A DNA stretch of 64,000 nt, taken from NCBI RefSeq assembly GCF_000970345.1, contig NZ_LAQU01000017.1:1-64000 (forward strand), written 5' to 3'. Numbering within the stretch: the first letter of the stretch is position 1; the number at the start of each line of letters is the position of its first letter. Source of the DNA: Robbsia andropogonis (GTDB taxonomy: Bacteria > Pseudomonadota > Gammaproteobacteria > Burkholderiales > Burkholderiaceae). Positions 30,522 through 39,852 of this stretch are shown here, piece by piece. Below the pieces are notes generated by a model, which did not search any database, had not been told where the DNA came from, and worked only from the letters and a program-made list of their open reading frames with translations. The position numbers and the translations under genes were made by a program.

Positions 30522-32081
30522 TCAGTCCCCACCAGTATGCGCCGTAATGAATGCCTTGACCGCGTCGACATCCGCCGGGATCACCGTGCTGCGCTGCGGC
30601 AGCGCCTCGATACCCGCGAACGCATGCGGCCGCTCGGGCTCACGCCCCAACGCTTCCTTGATGGTCTCGCCAAACTTCACCGGCTGCGCGGTCTCCAGCA
30701 CGATCATCGGCACACCGGCTTCCAGGTATTGCCGCGCAGTATGCACACCATCGGCCGTATGGGTATCGATCGTTGTCTTGTAACGCGTGTCGATGTCACG
30801 GATGACGGCAAGACGCTGCGCGTGATCACTGCGGCCGGAAACGAAACCGAAATCGGCAATACGGTCGTATGCCGCGGTGCCGGCCAGACTAAAACCGCCC
30901 TCACGGTCGACCTTGCCAAACAACGTGTTCAGGGCCGCACCGTCGCGATCGAGCAGATCGAACACGAAACGCTCGAAATTCGACGCTTTCGAGATATCCA
31001 TGCTCGGGCTGCTGGTCTGCAAGGTCTGCGCCGCCGTCCGCACGCGGTACTGGCCAGTGCGAAAGAACTCGTCAAGCACGTCGTTTTCATTCGTCGCGAC
31101 CACCAGCTTGCGGATCGGCAGCCCCATCATCCGCGCGATATGACCAGCGCAGACGTTGCCGAAGTTACCCGAGGGCACCGTGAACGACACCGGGGGCATC
31201 GCGCCCTCGATGTAGGACAGGCCTTCGGTAGCCGCGAGATAGCCCTTGAAGTAATACACCACCTGCGCCACGACGCGAGCCCAGTTGATCGAGTTCACCG
31301 TGCCGATGCGATGCGCCGCCTTGAAGGCGTGGTCGTTGGAGACGGCCTTGACGATATCCTGGCAATCGTCGAACACCCCTTCCACCGCGAGATTGAAGAT
31401 ATTCGGATCTTGCAGGCTATACATCTGCGCGCTTTGGAACGGGCTCATCTTGCCGTGCGGAGACAGCATGAACACCCGCACGCCGCGCTTGCCGCGCATC
31501 GCGTATTCCGCGGCGCTGCCGGTATCGCCCGACGTCGCGCCCAGGATATTCAGTGTCTCGCCCTGCCTGGCCAGAACATACTCGAACAGGCTGCCCAGCA
31601 ACTGCATCGCCATGTCCTTGAAGGCCAGCGTCGGTCCGTTCGACAATTCGAGCAACGCCAGCGTCGTCTTCCCGGCGCCGCCCGCCACGGGCTCCTCACC
31701 GAGCACCTTCAGCGGCGTGATGTCGGCGGCCCGCTGGCCATCGCGCAGATTGCAATAGACCTCGGATGTGTAGGTCCGGCGCAGCAGCCCGCGCAGATCC
31801 TCGGACGGCAGATCGTCGCAATACAGCGACAGCACTTCGAACGCCAGATCGGCGTATGACAGCGTGCGCCACTTCTCCAGCAGCGCCGCATTGACCTGCG
31901 GATAGCGCGCCGGCATGAAAAGGCCGCCATCGGGCGCCAAGCCTGCCAGCAGGATATCGGAGAAACGTGCGACGGCCTCGGCCGGCTTGCCGTCGACCGA
32001 CGTGGCAAGCGCGCCGGCTGCCTCGGGCGCGGCGCTGAAAGCATGTCCGGCGCGGGGGGCTCGGGTGGAAACGTAGTGCAT
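30522..32081 (-). CDS. thrC: Threonine synthase
   Basis: PLP enzyme that converts O-phospho-L-homoserine to threonine. The 519-residue protein has the N-terminal HYVSTRAP and LAPDGGLFMP of the ThrC class, the PLP-lysine block TLAFKDMAMQLLG, and LGATSGDTGSAAEYAMRGKRG with the phosphate-binding loop. It is somewhat longer than E. coli ThrC because of a roughly 25-residue Ala-rich insert after the first 12 residues. ATG 32081 is 25 bp after the hom stop, so hom-thrC is surely an operon. Confidence 0.97.
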   Translation of the reverse strand: MHYVSTRAPRAGHAFSAAPEAAGALATSVDGKPAEAVARFSDILLAGLAPDGGLFMPARYPQVNAALLEKWRTLSYADLAFEVLSLYCDDLPSEDLRGLLRRTYTSEVYCNLRDGQRAADITPLKVLGEEPVAGGAGKTTLALLELSNGPTLAFKDMAMQLLGSLFEYVLARQGETLNILGATSGDTGSAAEYAMRGKRGVRVFMLSPHGKMSPFQSAQMYSLQDPNIFNLAVEGVFDDCQDIVKAVSNDHAFKAAHRIGTVNSINWARVVAQVVYYFKGYLAATEGLSYIEGAMPPVSFTVPSGNFGNVCAGHIARMMGLPIRKLVVATNENDVLDEFFRTGQYRVRTAAQTLQTSSPSMDISKASNFERFVFDLLDRDGAALNTLFGKVDREGGFSLAGTAAYDRIADFGFVSGRSDHAQRLAVIRDIDTRYKTTIDTHTADGVHTARQYLEAGVPMIVLETAQPVKFGETIKEALGREPERPHAFAGIEALPQRSTVIPADVDAVKAFITAHTGGD

Positions 32082-32106
32082 GGAGGGCCTTTTACGGATT
32101 TCGCTT

Positions 32107-33462
32107 TTACAGGTTTTCGGTGCGCAGCAGCGACACAGGCGACTTGACGCTCGGCAACGCCTCGATCTGCGCCAGCGCCAGACGCAGATTGCCTTCGACC
32201 GTTGCATGGGTCAGCACGATCAGGTCGGTCTCGCCCTCGCCTTCCCGCGATTCCTTCTGGATCAGCGCATCCACCGAGATGCCGCGGTCCGACAGCAAGG
32301 TTGCAATGGCCGCCAGCACGCCCGGCTGATCCGCTACACGCAGGCGCAGGTAATACGCGCTGGTGATCTGGTCGATCGGCAATACCGGCAGGTCGGACAG
32401 CTGATCCGGTTGGAATGCCAGGTGTGGCGTACGGTGCTCCGGGTCAGCCGTATGCAGGCGCGTGACGTCGACCAGGTCGGCGACCACCGCCGACGCGGTC
32501 GGCTCGGCGCCCGCGCCCTTGCCGTAGTAAAGCGTCGTACCCACCGCATCGCCCTGCACCGCCACCGCATTCATCGCGCCTTCGACGTTTGCGATCAGCA
32601 TCGATGACGGTACCAGGGTCGGATGCACGCGCAACTCGATGCCCTTGGCAGCGCGACGGGTGATGCCAAGCAGCTTGATGCGATAACCGAGCTGCTCCGC
32701 GTATTTGATGTCGATCGCATCCAGTTTGCTGATACCTTCGATATGCGCACGGTCGAACTGGATCGGCACCCCGAAGGCGATCGCGCTCATCAACGTCAGT
32801 TTATGCGCCGCATCCACGCCTTCCACGTCGAAGGTCGGATCCGCCTCAGCGTAGCCGAGGCGCTGGGCATCCGCCAGGGCGGTCGCGAAATCGAGCCCCT
32901 TCTCACGCATCTCGGACAAGATGAAATTGGTGGTGCCGTTGATGATGCCGGCAATCCACGTAATGCGATTCGCGGTCAGGCCTTCGCGCAGCGCCTTGAT
33001 GATCGGAATACCACCGGCCACCGCGGCCTCGAACGCCACCATCACCCCCTTGCGGTGCGCGGCCTGAAAGATCTCCATGCCATGAACGGCGAGCAATGCC
33101 TTGTTCGCCGTGACCACGTGCTTGCCGTTTTCGATCGCCGTCAGCACCAACTCCCGCGCGCGGTCGGTACCGCCGATCGTCTCGATGACGATATCGATGC
33201 CGGGGTCGCGCACCAGGGCGTCGAAATCACTGTCGATCAACGGCAGGTCACCCGCGCCCGATCCGGTTTCAGCACCGGCTTCCCGCGTCACGATCGCGGC
33301 CAGCGCGGCCTGCGCCTTGGCTGGCGTTCGCACCGCGATGCGCGATACTGCAATGCCCCGTCCGGCGCGCCGCTTGATTTCTTCCTGATTCCGGCGAAGC
33401 ACCGAATACGTGCCGCCGCCAACGGTTCCAAAGCCCAGTAGGCCTGCTTTGATCGATTCCAT
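32107..33462 (-). CDS. hom: Homoserine dehydrogenase
   Basis: NAD(P)-dependent oxidoreductase that reduces aspartate semialdehyde to homoserine in the threonine/methionine branch. The Rossmann motif is GLLGFGTVGGGTYSVL; the catalytic domain has VTANKALLA, VAGGIPIIKALREGLTANRITWIAGIINGTTNF and EADPTFDVEG; a C-terminal ACT domain (YYLRLRVADQPGVLAAIATLLSD) points to allosteric control, probably by threonine. There is no fused aspartokinase. The upstream gene alaA ends 37 bp before. Confidence 0.97.
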   Translation of the reverse strand: MESIKAGLLGFGTVGGGTYSVLRRNQEEIKRRAGRGIAVSRIAVRTPAKAQAALAAIVTREAGAETGSGAGDLPLIDSDFDALVRDPGIDIVIETIGGTDRARELVLTAIENGKHVVTANKALLAVHGMEIFQAAHRKGVMVAFEAAVAGGIPIIKALREGLTANRITWIAGIINGTTNFILSEMREKGLDFATALADAQRLGYAEADPTFDVEGVDAAHKLTLMSAIAFGVPIQFDRAHIEGISKLDAIDIKYAEQLGYRIKLLGITRRAAKGIELRVHPTLVPSSMLIANVEGAMNAVAVQGDAVGTTLYYGKGAGAEPTASAVVADLVDVTRLHTADPEHRTPHLAFQPDQLSDLPVLPIDQITSAYYLRLRVADQPGVLAAIATLLSDRGISVDALIQKESREGEGETDLIVLTHATVEGNLRLALAQIEALPSVKSPVSLLRTENL

Positions 33463-33499
33463 ACAGCAGTGTCAGTCCAAGTGATGAATGATGCGGCGT

Positions 33500-34726
33500 T
33501 CAGGCGCCGTGACGTTTTCGATAACTTTCGAGGAAGCGGGCAATCCGTTCGATCGACACCTTCAGATCCGCGACGTTTGGCAGGAACACCACCCGGAAGT
33601 GATCCGGCGTGGCCCAGTTGAAACCGGTGCCCTGTACCAGCAGCACACGCTCCTCGCGCAGCAATTCGAGGATGAACTGCTGATCGTCGGCAATCGGATA
33701 CATCGCCGGATCGAGGCGTGGAAACAGATATAACGCCGCCTTCGGCTTGACGCAGGTCACGCCCGGAATCGCGGTCAGCATGTCATATGCCAGGTTACGC
33801 TGTTCATAGAGACGACCGCCCGGCAACAACAGGTCATTGATGCTTTGATAACCGCCCAGCGCCGTCTGAATCGCATATTGTCCTGGCACATTCGCGCACA
33901 GACGCATCGACGCCAGGATATTCAATCCCTCGATATAGTCGCGGGCACGCCGCTTGTCACCCGACACCACCATCCAGCCGGCGCGAAAACCGCATGAACG
34001 ATAGCTCTTCGATAAGCCGTTGAACGTCACCGTAAGCACATCCTCGGATAATGCGGCCATCGACGTATGGGTCGCACCGTCATACAGGATCTTGTCGTAG
34101 ATCTCGTCCGCGTAGAGGATAAGGTCATGCTCCCGCGCCACCGCGATGATCTCGCGCAGCAGGTCGTCGGGATACAGCGCGCCGGTCGGATTGTTAGGGT
34201 TGATGACCACGATCGCACGAGTATTCGGCGTGATTTTCGCGCGGATATCGTCCATGTCCGGCAACCAGTCATTCCTTTCGTCGCAGATGTAATGCACCGG
34301 CGTGCCGCCCGACAGGCTCACCGCCGCGGTCCATAGCGGATAGTCCGGTGCCGGCAACAGCACTTCATCGCCCTCGTTAAGCAAGCCCTGCATCGCCATC
34401 ACGATCAGTTCCGATGCCCCGTTACCGATATAAATATCGTCCAGGCCGACGTTCGCGACATGCTTCTGTTGCGTGTAATGCATGACCGCCTTGCGCGCGG
34501 CGAACACGCCCTTCGAGTCCGAATAACCGGACGACGCGGGCAGGTTACGGATCATGTCCTGTACGATCTCGTCCGGCGCGTCGAAACCGAACGGTGCCAG
34601 ATTGCCGATGTTCAGCTTGATGATCTTCTGGCCTTCGTCTTCGAGACGGCGGGCCTCGTCAAGTACCGGACCTCGGATGTCATAACAGACATTGGCCAGC
34701 TTGTTCGATTTATGAATGGATTTCAC
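33500..34726 (-). CDS. alaA: Alanine transaminase AlaA-like, PLP-dependent
   Basis: Class I/II aminotransferase. The 408-residue protein matches E. coli AlaA (glutamate-pyruvate transaminase) along its length by eye: SNKLANVCYDIRGPVLDEA, KLNIGNLAPFGFDAPDE, GNGASELIVMAMQGLL, NPNNPTGALY, YADEIYDKILYD and FNGLSKSYRSCGFRAGWMV, where the Lys binds PLP. GTG 34726 (VKSIHKSNKL) aligns with the AlaA N-terminus; the longer frame upstream is not conserved. Location just upstream of hom and thrC suggests coupling to aspartate-family amino acid metabolism. Confidence 0.92.
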   Translation of the reverse strand: MKSIHKSNKLANVCYDIRGPVLDEARRLEDEGQKIIKLNIGNLAPFGFDAPDEIVQDMIRNLPASSGYSDSKGVFAARKAVMHYTQQKHVANVGLDDIYIGNGASELIVMAMQGLLNEGDEVLLPAPDYPLWTAAVSLSGGTPVHYICDERNDWLPDMDDIRAKITPNTRAIVVINPNNPTGALYPDDLLREIIAVAREHDLILYADEIYDKILYDGATHTSMAALSEDVLTVTFNGLSKSYRSCGFRAGWMVVSGDKRRARDYIEGLNILASMRLCANVPGQYAIQTALGGYQSINDLLLPGGRLYEQRNLAYDMLTAIPGVTCVKPKAALYLFPRLDPAMYPIADDQQFILELLREERVLLVQGTGFNWATPDHFRVVFLPNVADLKVSIERIARFLESYRKRHGA

Positions 34727-34994
34727 GGCGGCAAATGGAACAAAAAGCGGATGAAAGACCTGGGCTTCGACACCAGAGATGGCACCGAGCAACGATGCGG
34801 CGCGTTGAGCGGCAGGTATAAAAGACGTGCGGTACGTGCCCGGGTAAGGATGTCCACGGACGCCCCGCGCGACCGATGAAGACGCGATGGCCGCGCGGAC
34901 ACCGGCCGGCGTTCCCTGTGGGGAGAGGCGGCGCGACGCTATAATTGGGTGAATTATGACAGAGTTTGGTCCAATCGCGGACAGGGAGCAACGC

Positions 34995-35384
34995 GTGAAA
35001 CTGGAGCAGGAATCCGCTGAAGGCGCTGGCGTACGGAATGTCGTCACGGGGTATGGCGATGACTATGTCGAGATCAACAAGACCCGTTTCACGCACAGCG
35101 TGCTGCTGATGCCGGACGGCCCGGTGCTGCCGTGGGAACCCGCGCGCTTCGAGGCATTCGACGCCGCGCATTTCGCGCCGCTCGCCGCCGCGGCCCCGGA
35201 GCTGGTCCTCCTGGGAACAGGCCGCGCACTCCGCTTCGGTCATCCCCGCCTGTATGCGGCGTTGACGGCCAAGCGCATCGGCGTGGAGACCATGGATCTC
35301 ACTGCGGCATGCCGGACGTTCAACATCCTCGCCGGTGAAGGCCGTCGCGTGGCAGCGGCGTTGTTGATCGAAACGCGCGATTGA
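34995..35384 (+). CDS. Mth938-like domain protein (DUF498/DUF598)
   Basis: Small protein of the Mth938 fold, related to the mitochondrial complex I assembly factor NDUFAF3; its bacterial function is not established. The 129-residue protein has VRNVVTGYGDDYVEINKTRFTHSVLL and LVLLGTGRALRF, both typical, and FNILAGEGRRVAAALL near the end. GTG 34995 is preceded by AGGGAG six bases upstream; ATG 34956 would add 13 residues but lacks a clear ribosome-binding site. It is divergent from alaA and the arnT frame begins at its stop, so it may be part of the arn transcript. Confidence 0.82.
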   Translation: MKLEQESAEGAGVRNVVTGYGDDYVEINKTRFTHSVLLMPDGPVLPWEPARFEAFDAAHFAPLAAAAPELVLLGTGRALRFGHPRLYAALTAKRIGVETMDLTAACRTFNILAGEGRRVAAALLIETRD

Positions 35385-35428
35385 TCTCCCCCGTGAGACC
35401 CTTGCGCGGGCCCGTCCCCGGCGCGCCG

Positions 35429-37153
35429 ATGAATCTGACCCGTGGCGCGGTGTTGCTGCTGGTGATCCTGTGCGCGGCGGCCTGGTTCGCCCCGCTCGGC
35501 ATCCGCTCGCTACTGCCGAGCGAGGAAGGCCACTATGCCGAAATTGCCCGGGAAATGCTGGCAAGCGGCGACTGGACCACGCCGCGCTACAACGGCGCCC
35601 CCTACGGGGAAACCGCGCCGTTGCAAATCTGGGCCACCGCCGCCAGCTTCACACTATTCGGGCTTGGCGAATGGCAAGCCCGACTATGGACCGCGCTATG
35701 CGGCTTCGGCGCGATCTTGCTGGTTGGGTACACCGGCGTGCGTCTGTTCGGCCGCCCCGCGGGCATCCTTGCCGCTGCCGCGATGGTCGCCACGCCGTAT
35801 TGGCATCTGTTCGGACACTATGCCTCCCGGGACATGGGTCTGTCCGCAATGCTGACAGTGGTGCTCTGCACGTTTCTCCTGGCCCAACGCGCGCCTCATC
35901 CGGCCATCGGGCAGCGCGACATGAGCAGCACGGGTGGCAAGGGCGTGACCGTCGCCGTCAGCGCGCTCCGGGGACAGCGCGGCTGGATGTGGCTTTGCTG
36001 GGCAGCCATGGCGCTGGCCGTGCTCAGCAAGGGGTTGACAGGCATCGCGATACCCGCGCTGGCCCTCGTCATCTATTCGCTCGCCGCGCGCGACGCCCGC
36101 GTCTGGCGCCGCCTCCACCTGTTCAGCGGCCTACTCGTCTTTCTCGCGCTGTGCGCACCGTGGTTCATCGCGTCGCAATGGCACCATCCGGACGCCTCGT
36201 ACATCCGTTTCGGCGAAGCGGCAGACCGGCGTTTCCGATGGCGCGACAACACGCTGCCGGACGCGATCAGCTTCGTCGTACCCGTATTGCTGATTGGCAT
36301 ATTGCCATGGCTGTCCTTGCTCTGGCAGGGTATGCGGCGCGCGATAAGATTGCCGCGCCAGACGAATCGTTTCTCTCCCGCAGTACTGTTGCTGACCTGG
36401 TCGATATCGATCTTTGTCTTTTTCAGTCTGTCCGATGCCAAGCGCGTGGCGGATCTCTTGCCGTTGACCCCCGCGGTAGCCTTGGTGGTGGGCGCTTATT
36501 TGCCGAGTCGCGATCCGCGCCGCATTCGGCGACATCTGGCCGGCTATGCGGTGCTGTTGATCACCTTGGCGCTGAGCGTTGTGTATTTGTCGAACTTCGG
36601 CAGCGTGACGACGCCCAATGCGCTCTACCGGCGCTACCAGATGTGGCTGTGGCTCGCGCTCGGCGTCGGCTTGCTGGGTTTCGCCGTCGCCGGCGCGCTG
36701 GCGCGGCGCCTGGGCGCCCGCGCATGGCTGGTGTACGTGGCGGCCTGGTATGCGACGCTGGCTATTGCAGTGAATGCGCACGAACTGCTAGGACGACCGA
36801 TCGCGGGCACGCCGTTGGCGGCACGGGTGCGTTCGACACTGGCCCAGACGCCAGACGGCGCCGCCGATTGGCCCTTCTATGCACTCGGCGGCCGCGACGA
36901 GACCATCGCGTTCGCCTTGCGGCGCACGATGATCGGCATTGACATGCCAGACAACACCGTGCGTGGAGCGTCACCCGAATCGGACGCGGCACGAACCGCG
37001 CTGGCGCAGTGGGCGCAACACTGGCGGGATGGCGGCCCCGCGCTCGCGATAATGACACCGGCGCAATATGACGCGCTGCGCGCCGACAATGTGCCGATGA
37101 CGGTGATCGCCAACGACCCGCGACGAGTCGTTGTATCCCGCGACAGACCATGA
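35429..37153 (+). CDS. arnT: L-Ara4N transferase ArnT-like (GT83/PMT family)
   Basis: Inner-membrane glycosyltransferase that moves 4-amino-4-deoxy-L-arabinose from undecaprenyl phosphate to lipid A on the periplasmic face, lowering affinity for cationic peptides. The 574-residue protein has about 12 hydrophobic segments and the catalytic first periplasmic loop LPSEEGHYAEIAREMLASGDW, with the acidic pair expected for PMT-fold enzymes, then GHYASRDMG and LSKGLTGIAIPA. ATG 35429 gives a membrane N-terminus; TTG 35381 and GTG 35393 are alternatives. The arn genes that follow support ArnT over a generic PMT protein. Confidence 0.87.
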   Translation: MNLTRGAVLLLVILCAAAWFAPLGIRSLLPSEEGHYAEIAREMLASGDWTTPRYNGAPYGETAPLQIWATAASFTLFGLGEWQARLWTALCGFGAILLVGYTGVRLFGRPAGILAAAAMVATPYWHLFGHYASRDMGLSAMLTVVLCTFLLAQRAPHPAIGQRDMSSTGGKGVTVAVSALRGQRGWMWLCWAAMALAVLSKGLTGIAIPALALVIYSLAARDARVWRRLHLFSGLLVFLALCAPWFIASQWHHPDASYIRFGEAADRRFRWRDNTLPDAISFVVPVLLIGILPWLSLLWQGMRRAIRLPRQTNRFSPAVLLLTWSISIFVFFSLSDAKRVADLLPLTPAVALVVGAYLPSRDPRRIRRHLAGYAVLLITLALSVVYLSNFGSVTTPNALYRRYQMWLWLALGVGLLGFAVAGALARRLGARAWLVYVAAWYATLAIAVNAHELLGRPIAGTPLAARVRSTLAQTPDGAADWPFYALGGRDETIAFALRRTMIGIDMPDNTVRGASPESDAARTALAQWAQHWRDGGPALAIMTPAQYDALRADNVPMTVIANDPRRVVVSRDRP

Positions 37154-37367
37154 AAAGTCGGATTTTTCGGAAGCCGGCTCCAGGCATGGCACAATCGGGG
37201 CGAGGCACTTTCCCGCACGGGCGACGCCCACGGTACGGGGCCTTGCCCACGATGCGCTTTGGCGAACCGCCATCGCGTGCTTTAATGGATACCCAAGGCG
37301 ATTGATGGCATGATCGCATCCGCGCATCGCTGCCACCGCGGCGCGCAGCACGAGGACAACTGTTTCT

Positions 37368-38516
37368 ATGACGCAAACGCCTGCGGCCAAAGCCGATTTT
37401 CTGCCCTTCACGCGCCCCGAGATCGACGAGGAGACCATTGCCGGTGTCGCCGATGTCCTGCGGTCCGGCTGGATTACCACGGGCCCGCAGAATCAACGTT
37501 TCGAGGCAGCACTATCGGAACGGTTTGGCGGTCGCCCGGTACGCACGTTCAACAGTGGCACGGGCACGCTCGAGATAGGGTTGCGGATTGCAGGCATTGG
37601 GCCGGGTGACGAGGTGATCACGACCGCGTTGACCTGGGTAGCCACCAGCAATGTCATCATCGCCGTGGGCGCGACGCCGGTATTCGTGGATGTCGACCCG
37701 GCCACGCGCAATATCGACCTGGACAAGCTCGAAGCCGCCATCACCCCGCGTACGCGCGCGTTGATGCCGGTGCATCTGGCGGGCTTGCCGGTGGATATGA
37801 CGCGGCTCCATGCCATCGCGCAACGGCATGGCCTACGAGTCATAGAGGACGCCGCCCAGGCGCTAGGCGCATCGTGGAATGGCAAGGAGATCGGCAGCTT
37901 CGGCGATCTGGTCTCGTTCAGTTTCCACCCGAACAAGAACCTGACGTCGATCGAGGGCGGCGCGTTGGTGTTGAACAACGCGGAGGAAGCCCGTTTGGCC
38001 GAAAAGTACCGGCTCCAGGGGGTGACTCGCACCGGCATGGACGGCATGGATGTCGACGTCCTAGGCGGCAAGTTCAACCTGACCGATGTCGCGGCGCGGG
38101 TCGGTTTGGGACAACTGCCGCATCTGGCGCGATTCACGGAGCGCCGCCGGGCGCTGGCACGTCGTTACTTCGACCGTTTCACCGAAGGTGCCGCGTGTCG
38201 CGCCGGCGTCGAATTGCCGCCGGCCGATTTCGTCAACAGCAACTGGCATATGTTCCAAATCGTACTACCCGTCGGACAGCCGGGGCGCCCCGCGCGAGCG
38301 GATTTCATGACCGCGCTGAAAGAGCGTGGCATTGGTAGCGGCGTGCATTACCCGGCGGTCCATTTGTTCACCTTGTATCGGCAACGGGGTTTCCGTGAAG
38401 GCATGTTGCCTCATACCGAGCGGATTGGTGCCGGCACTGTGTCCCTGCCGTTGTTCACGACAATGACGGACGCCGACGTCGACCGCGTCGTGGCCGCCGT
38501 GGATGCGCAATTCTGA
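37368..38516 (+). CDS. arnB: UDP-4-amino-4-deoxy-L-arabinose aminotransferase
   Basis: DegT/DnrJ-family PLP aminotransferase that converts UDP-Ara4O to UDP-Ara4N using glutamate. In 382 residues the key parts are LRSGWITTGPQNQRFE at the N-terminus, ITTALTWVATSNVI, VIEDAAQALGASWNG (PLP-contacting Asp/Gln), and SFHPNKNLTSIEGG, where the Lys binds PLP. Context with arnT and arnC confirms the pathway. It stands 214 bp downstream of arnT, with no obvious terminator between. Confidence 0.96.
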   Translation: MTQTPAAKADFLPFTRPEIDEETIAGVADVLRSGWITTGPQNQRFEAALSERFGGRPVRTFNSGTGTLEIGLRIAGIGPGDEVITTALTWVATSNVIIAVGATPVFVDVDPATRNIDLDKLEAAITPRTRALMPVHLAGLPVDMTRLHAIAQRHGLRVIEDAAQALGASWNGKEIGSFGDLVSFSFHPNKNLTSIEGGALVLNNAEEARLAEKYRLQGVTRTGMDGMDVDVLGGKFNLTDVAARVGLGQLPHLARFTERRRALARRYFDRFTEGAACRAGVELPPADFVNSNWHMFQIVLPVGQPGRPARADFMTALKERGIGSGVHYPAVHLFTLYRQRGFREGMLPHTERIGAGTVSLPLFTTMTDADVDRVVAAVDAQF

Positions 38517-38709
38517 CAGCGCGCGCATCCCTGCTATCGCACGGCATCGCTGGCGGGAGGCATGATCCGCCTGACCTCGTATTGGACGGAATCGTCCGCG
38601 ACCAGTCCGCCGTGCTCGCGCTTGGCGCAACCATGCGCACCATGACGCGCCGCCTGCGGTTGTCAATACCCCTGCCGCGCGTTTTCAATTCACGAACCAT
38701 CGATTTGCA

Positions 38710-39852
38710 ATGACGTCACCCGAGCTCTCCGTCATCATTCCCGTGTACAACGAGGAAGCTGGCCTCAACGCCTTGTTCGAGCGCCTTTATCCCGCGTTGG
38801 ACGCGTTGGACGCGACCTACGAAATCATCTTCATCAACGATGGCAGCCGGGACCGCTCCGCCGCCATGCTGGCCGACCAGTTTGCAGTGCGGGACGATGT
38901 CACGCGGGTCATCCTGCTGAACGGCAACTACGGCCAGCACATGGCGATCCTGTCCGGATTCGAATACGCCCGCGGCGAAATCGTCATCACGCTCGACGCC
39001 GACCTGCAAAACCCCCCCGAGGAAATCGGCAAGCTTGTCAGCAAGATGCGTGAGGGCTACGACTATGTGGGTACGATCCGCTCCGATCGTCAGGACAGCT
39101 GGTTCCGCCGCGAGGCATCGCATTGGATGAACCGGCTGCGTGAGCGAATCACGCGCATCAAGATGACCGACCAGGGATGCATGCTGCGCGCATACAGCAA
39201 GCGCATCATTTCGACAATCAATCGGTGTGGTGAGATCAATACCTTCATTCCAGCCCTCGCCTACACGTTCGCGCAAAATCCGATCGAAATCGATGTGGCG
39301 CACGAAGAGCGTTTCGCGGGCGAATCGAAGTATTCCCTGTATTCGTTGATCCGGTTGAATTTCGATCTCGTTACCGGCTTCTCGGTCGTTCCGCTGCAGA
39401 TGCTTTCCTTTGTCGGCGTGCTGATGTCGGCCGGGTCCGCCGCGTTGTTCTTTTTGCTGATGTTCCGACGCTTCATGCTGGGCGCGGAAGTGCAAGGCGT
39501 TTTCACGCTGTTCGCGATCAATTTCTTCATGATCGGAATCATCCTGTTCGCTCTGGGGCTGCTTGGCGAATATATCGGACGGATCTACCAGCAGGTCCGC
39601 GGTCGCCCGCGTTATCTGGTACAAACGTTCTTGACCGGTGACCCGGCGGCGCCCTCCGCCGCCCCAGCGGCACCTGCGAACCTGCCAGCCGGTGCCGCGG
39701 TGGACCCGTCCGCCACCATCGGCAAGGCGCCCCGCTTCGCGGACGAGGCCACGGTGCCGGTACCGCTGGCGGCGGACGTGCCCGCTCCGTATGGCGGCGG
39801 CACGCCCACCACCGAGGCGACGGTGGAGACCCCGTCCGGAGAAACGCGGTGA
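38710..39852 (+). CDS. arnC: Undecaprenyl-phosphate L-Ara4FN transferase
   Basis: GT2 glycosyltransferase that attaches 4-deoxy-4-formamido-L-arabinose to undecaprenyl phosphate at the inner face of the inner membrane. Motifs are SVIIPVYNEEAGL, FINDGSRDRSAAM, TLDADLQNPPEEI (DXD-type metal site) and TDQGCMLRAYS. Two C-terminal transmembrane helices follow (about residues 230-255 and 265-295). The protein has about 70 extra C-terminal residues rich in Ala, Pro and Thr compared with E. coli ArnC (322), which are probably disordered and cytoplasmic. Its last codons overlap arnA in a GTGA. Confidence 0.95.
   Translation: MTSPELSVIIPVYNEEAGLNALFERLYPALDALDATYEIIFINDGSRDRSAAMLADQFAVRDDVTRVILLNGNYGQHMAILSGFEYARGEIVITLDADLQNPPEEIGKLVSKMREGYDYVGTIRSDRQDSWFRREASHWMNRLRERITRIKMTDQGCMLRAYSKRIISTINRCGEINTFIPALAYTFAQNPIEIDVAHEERFAGESKYSLYSLIRLNFDLVTGFSVVPLQMLSFVGVLMSAGSAALFFLLMFRRFMLGAEVQGVFTLFAINFFMIGIILFALGLLGEYIGRIYQQVRGRPRYLVQTFLTGDPAAPSAAPAAPANLPAGAAVDPSATIGKAPRFADEATVPVPLAADVPAPYGGGTPTTEATVETPSGETR

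Noticed and set aside
35470-36942. 490-codon open frame in another frame of arnT
   Set aside because: Arg-rich composition without hydrophobic segments, while the correct frame gives a clear membrane protein.
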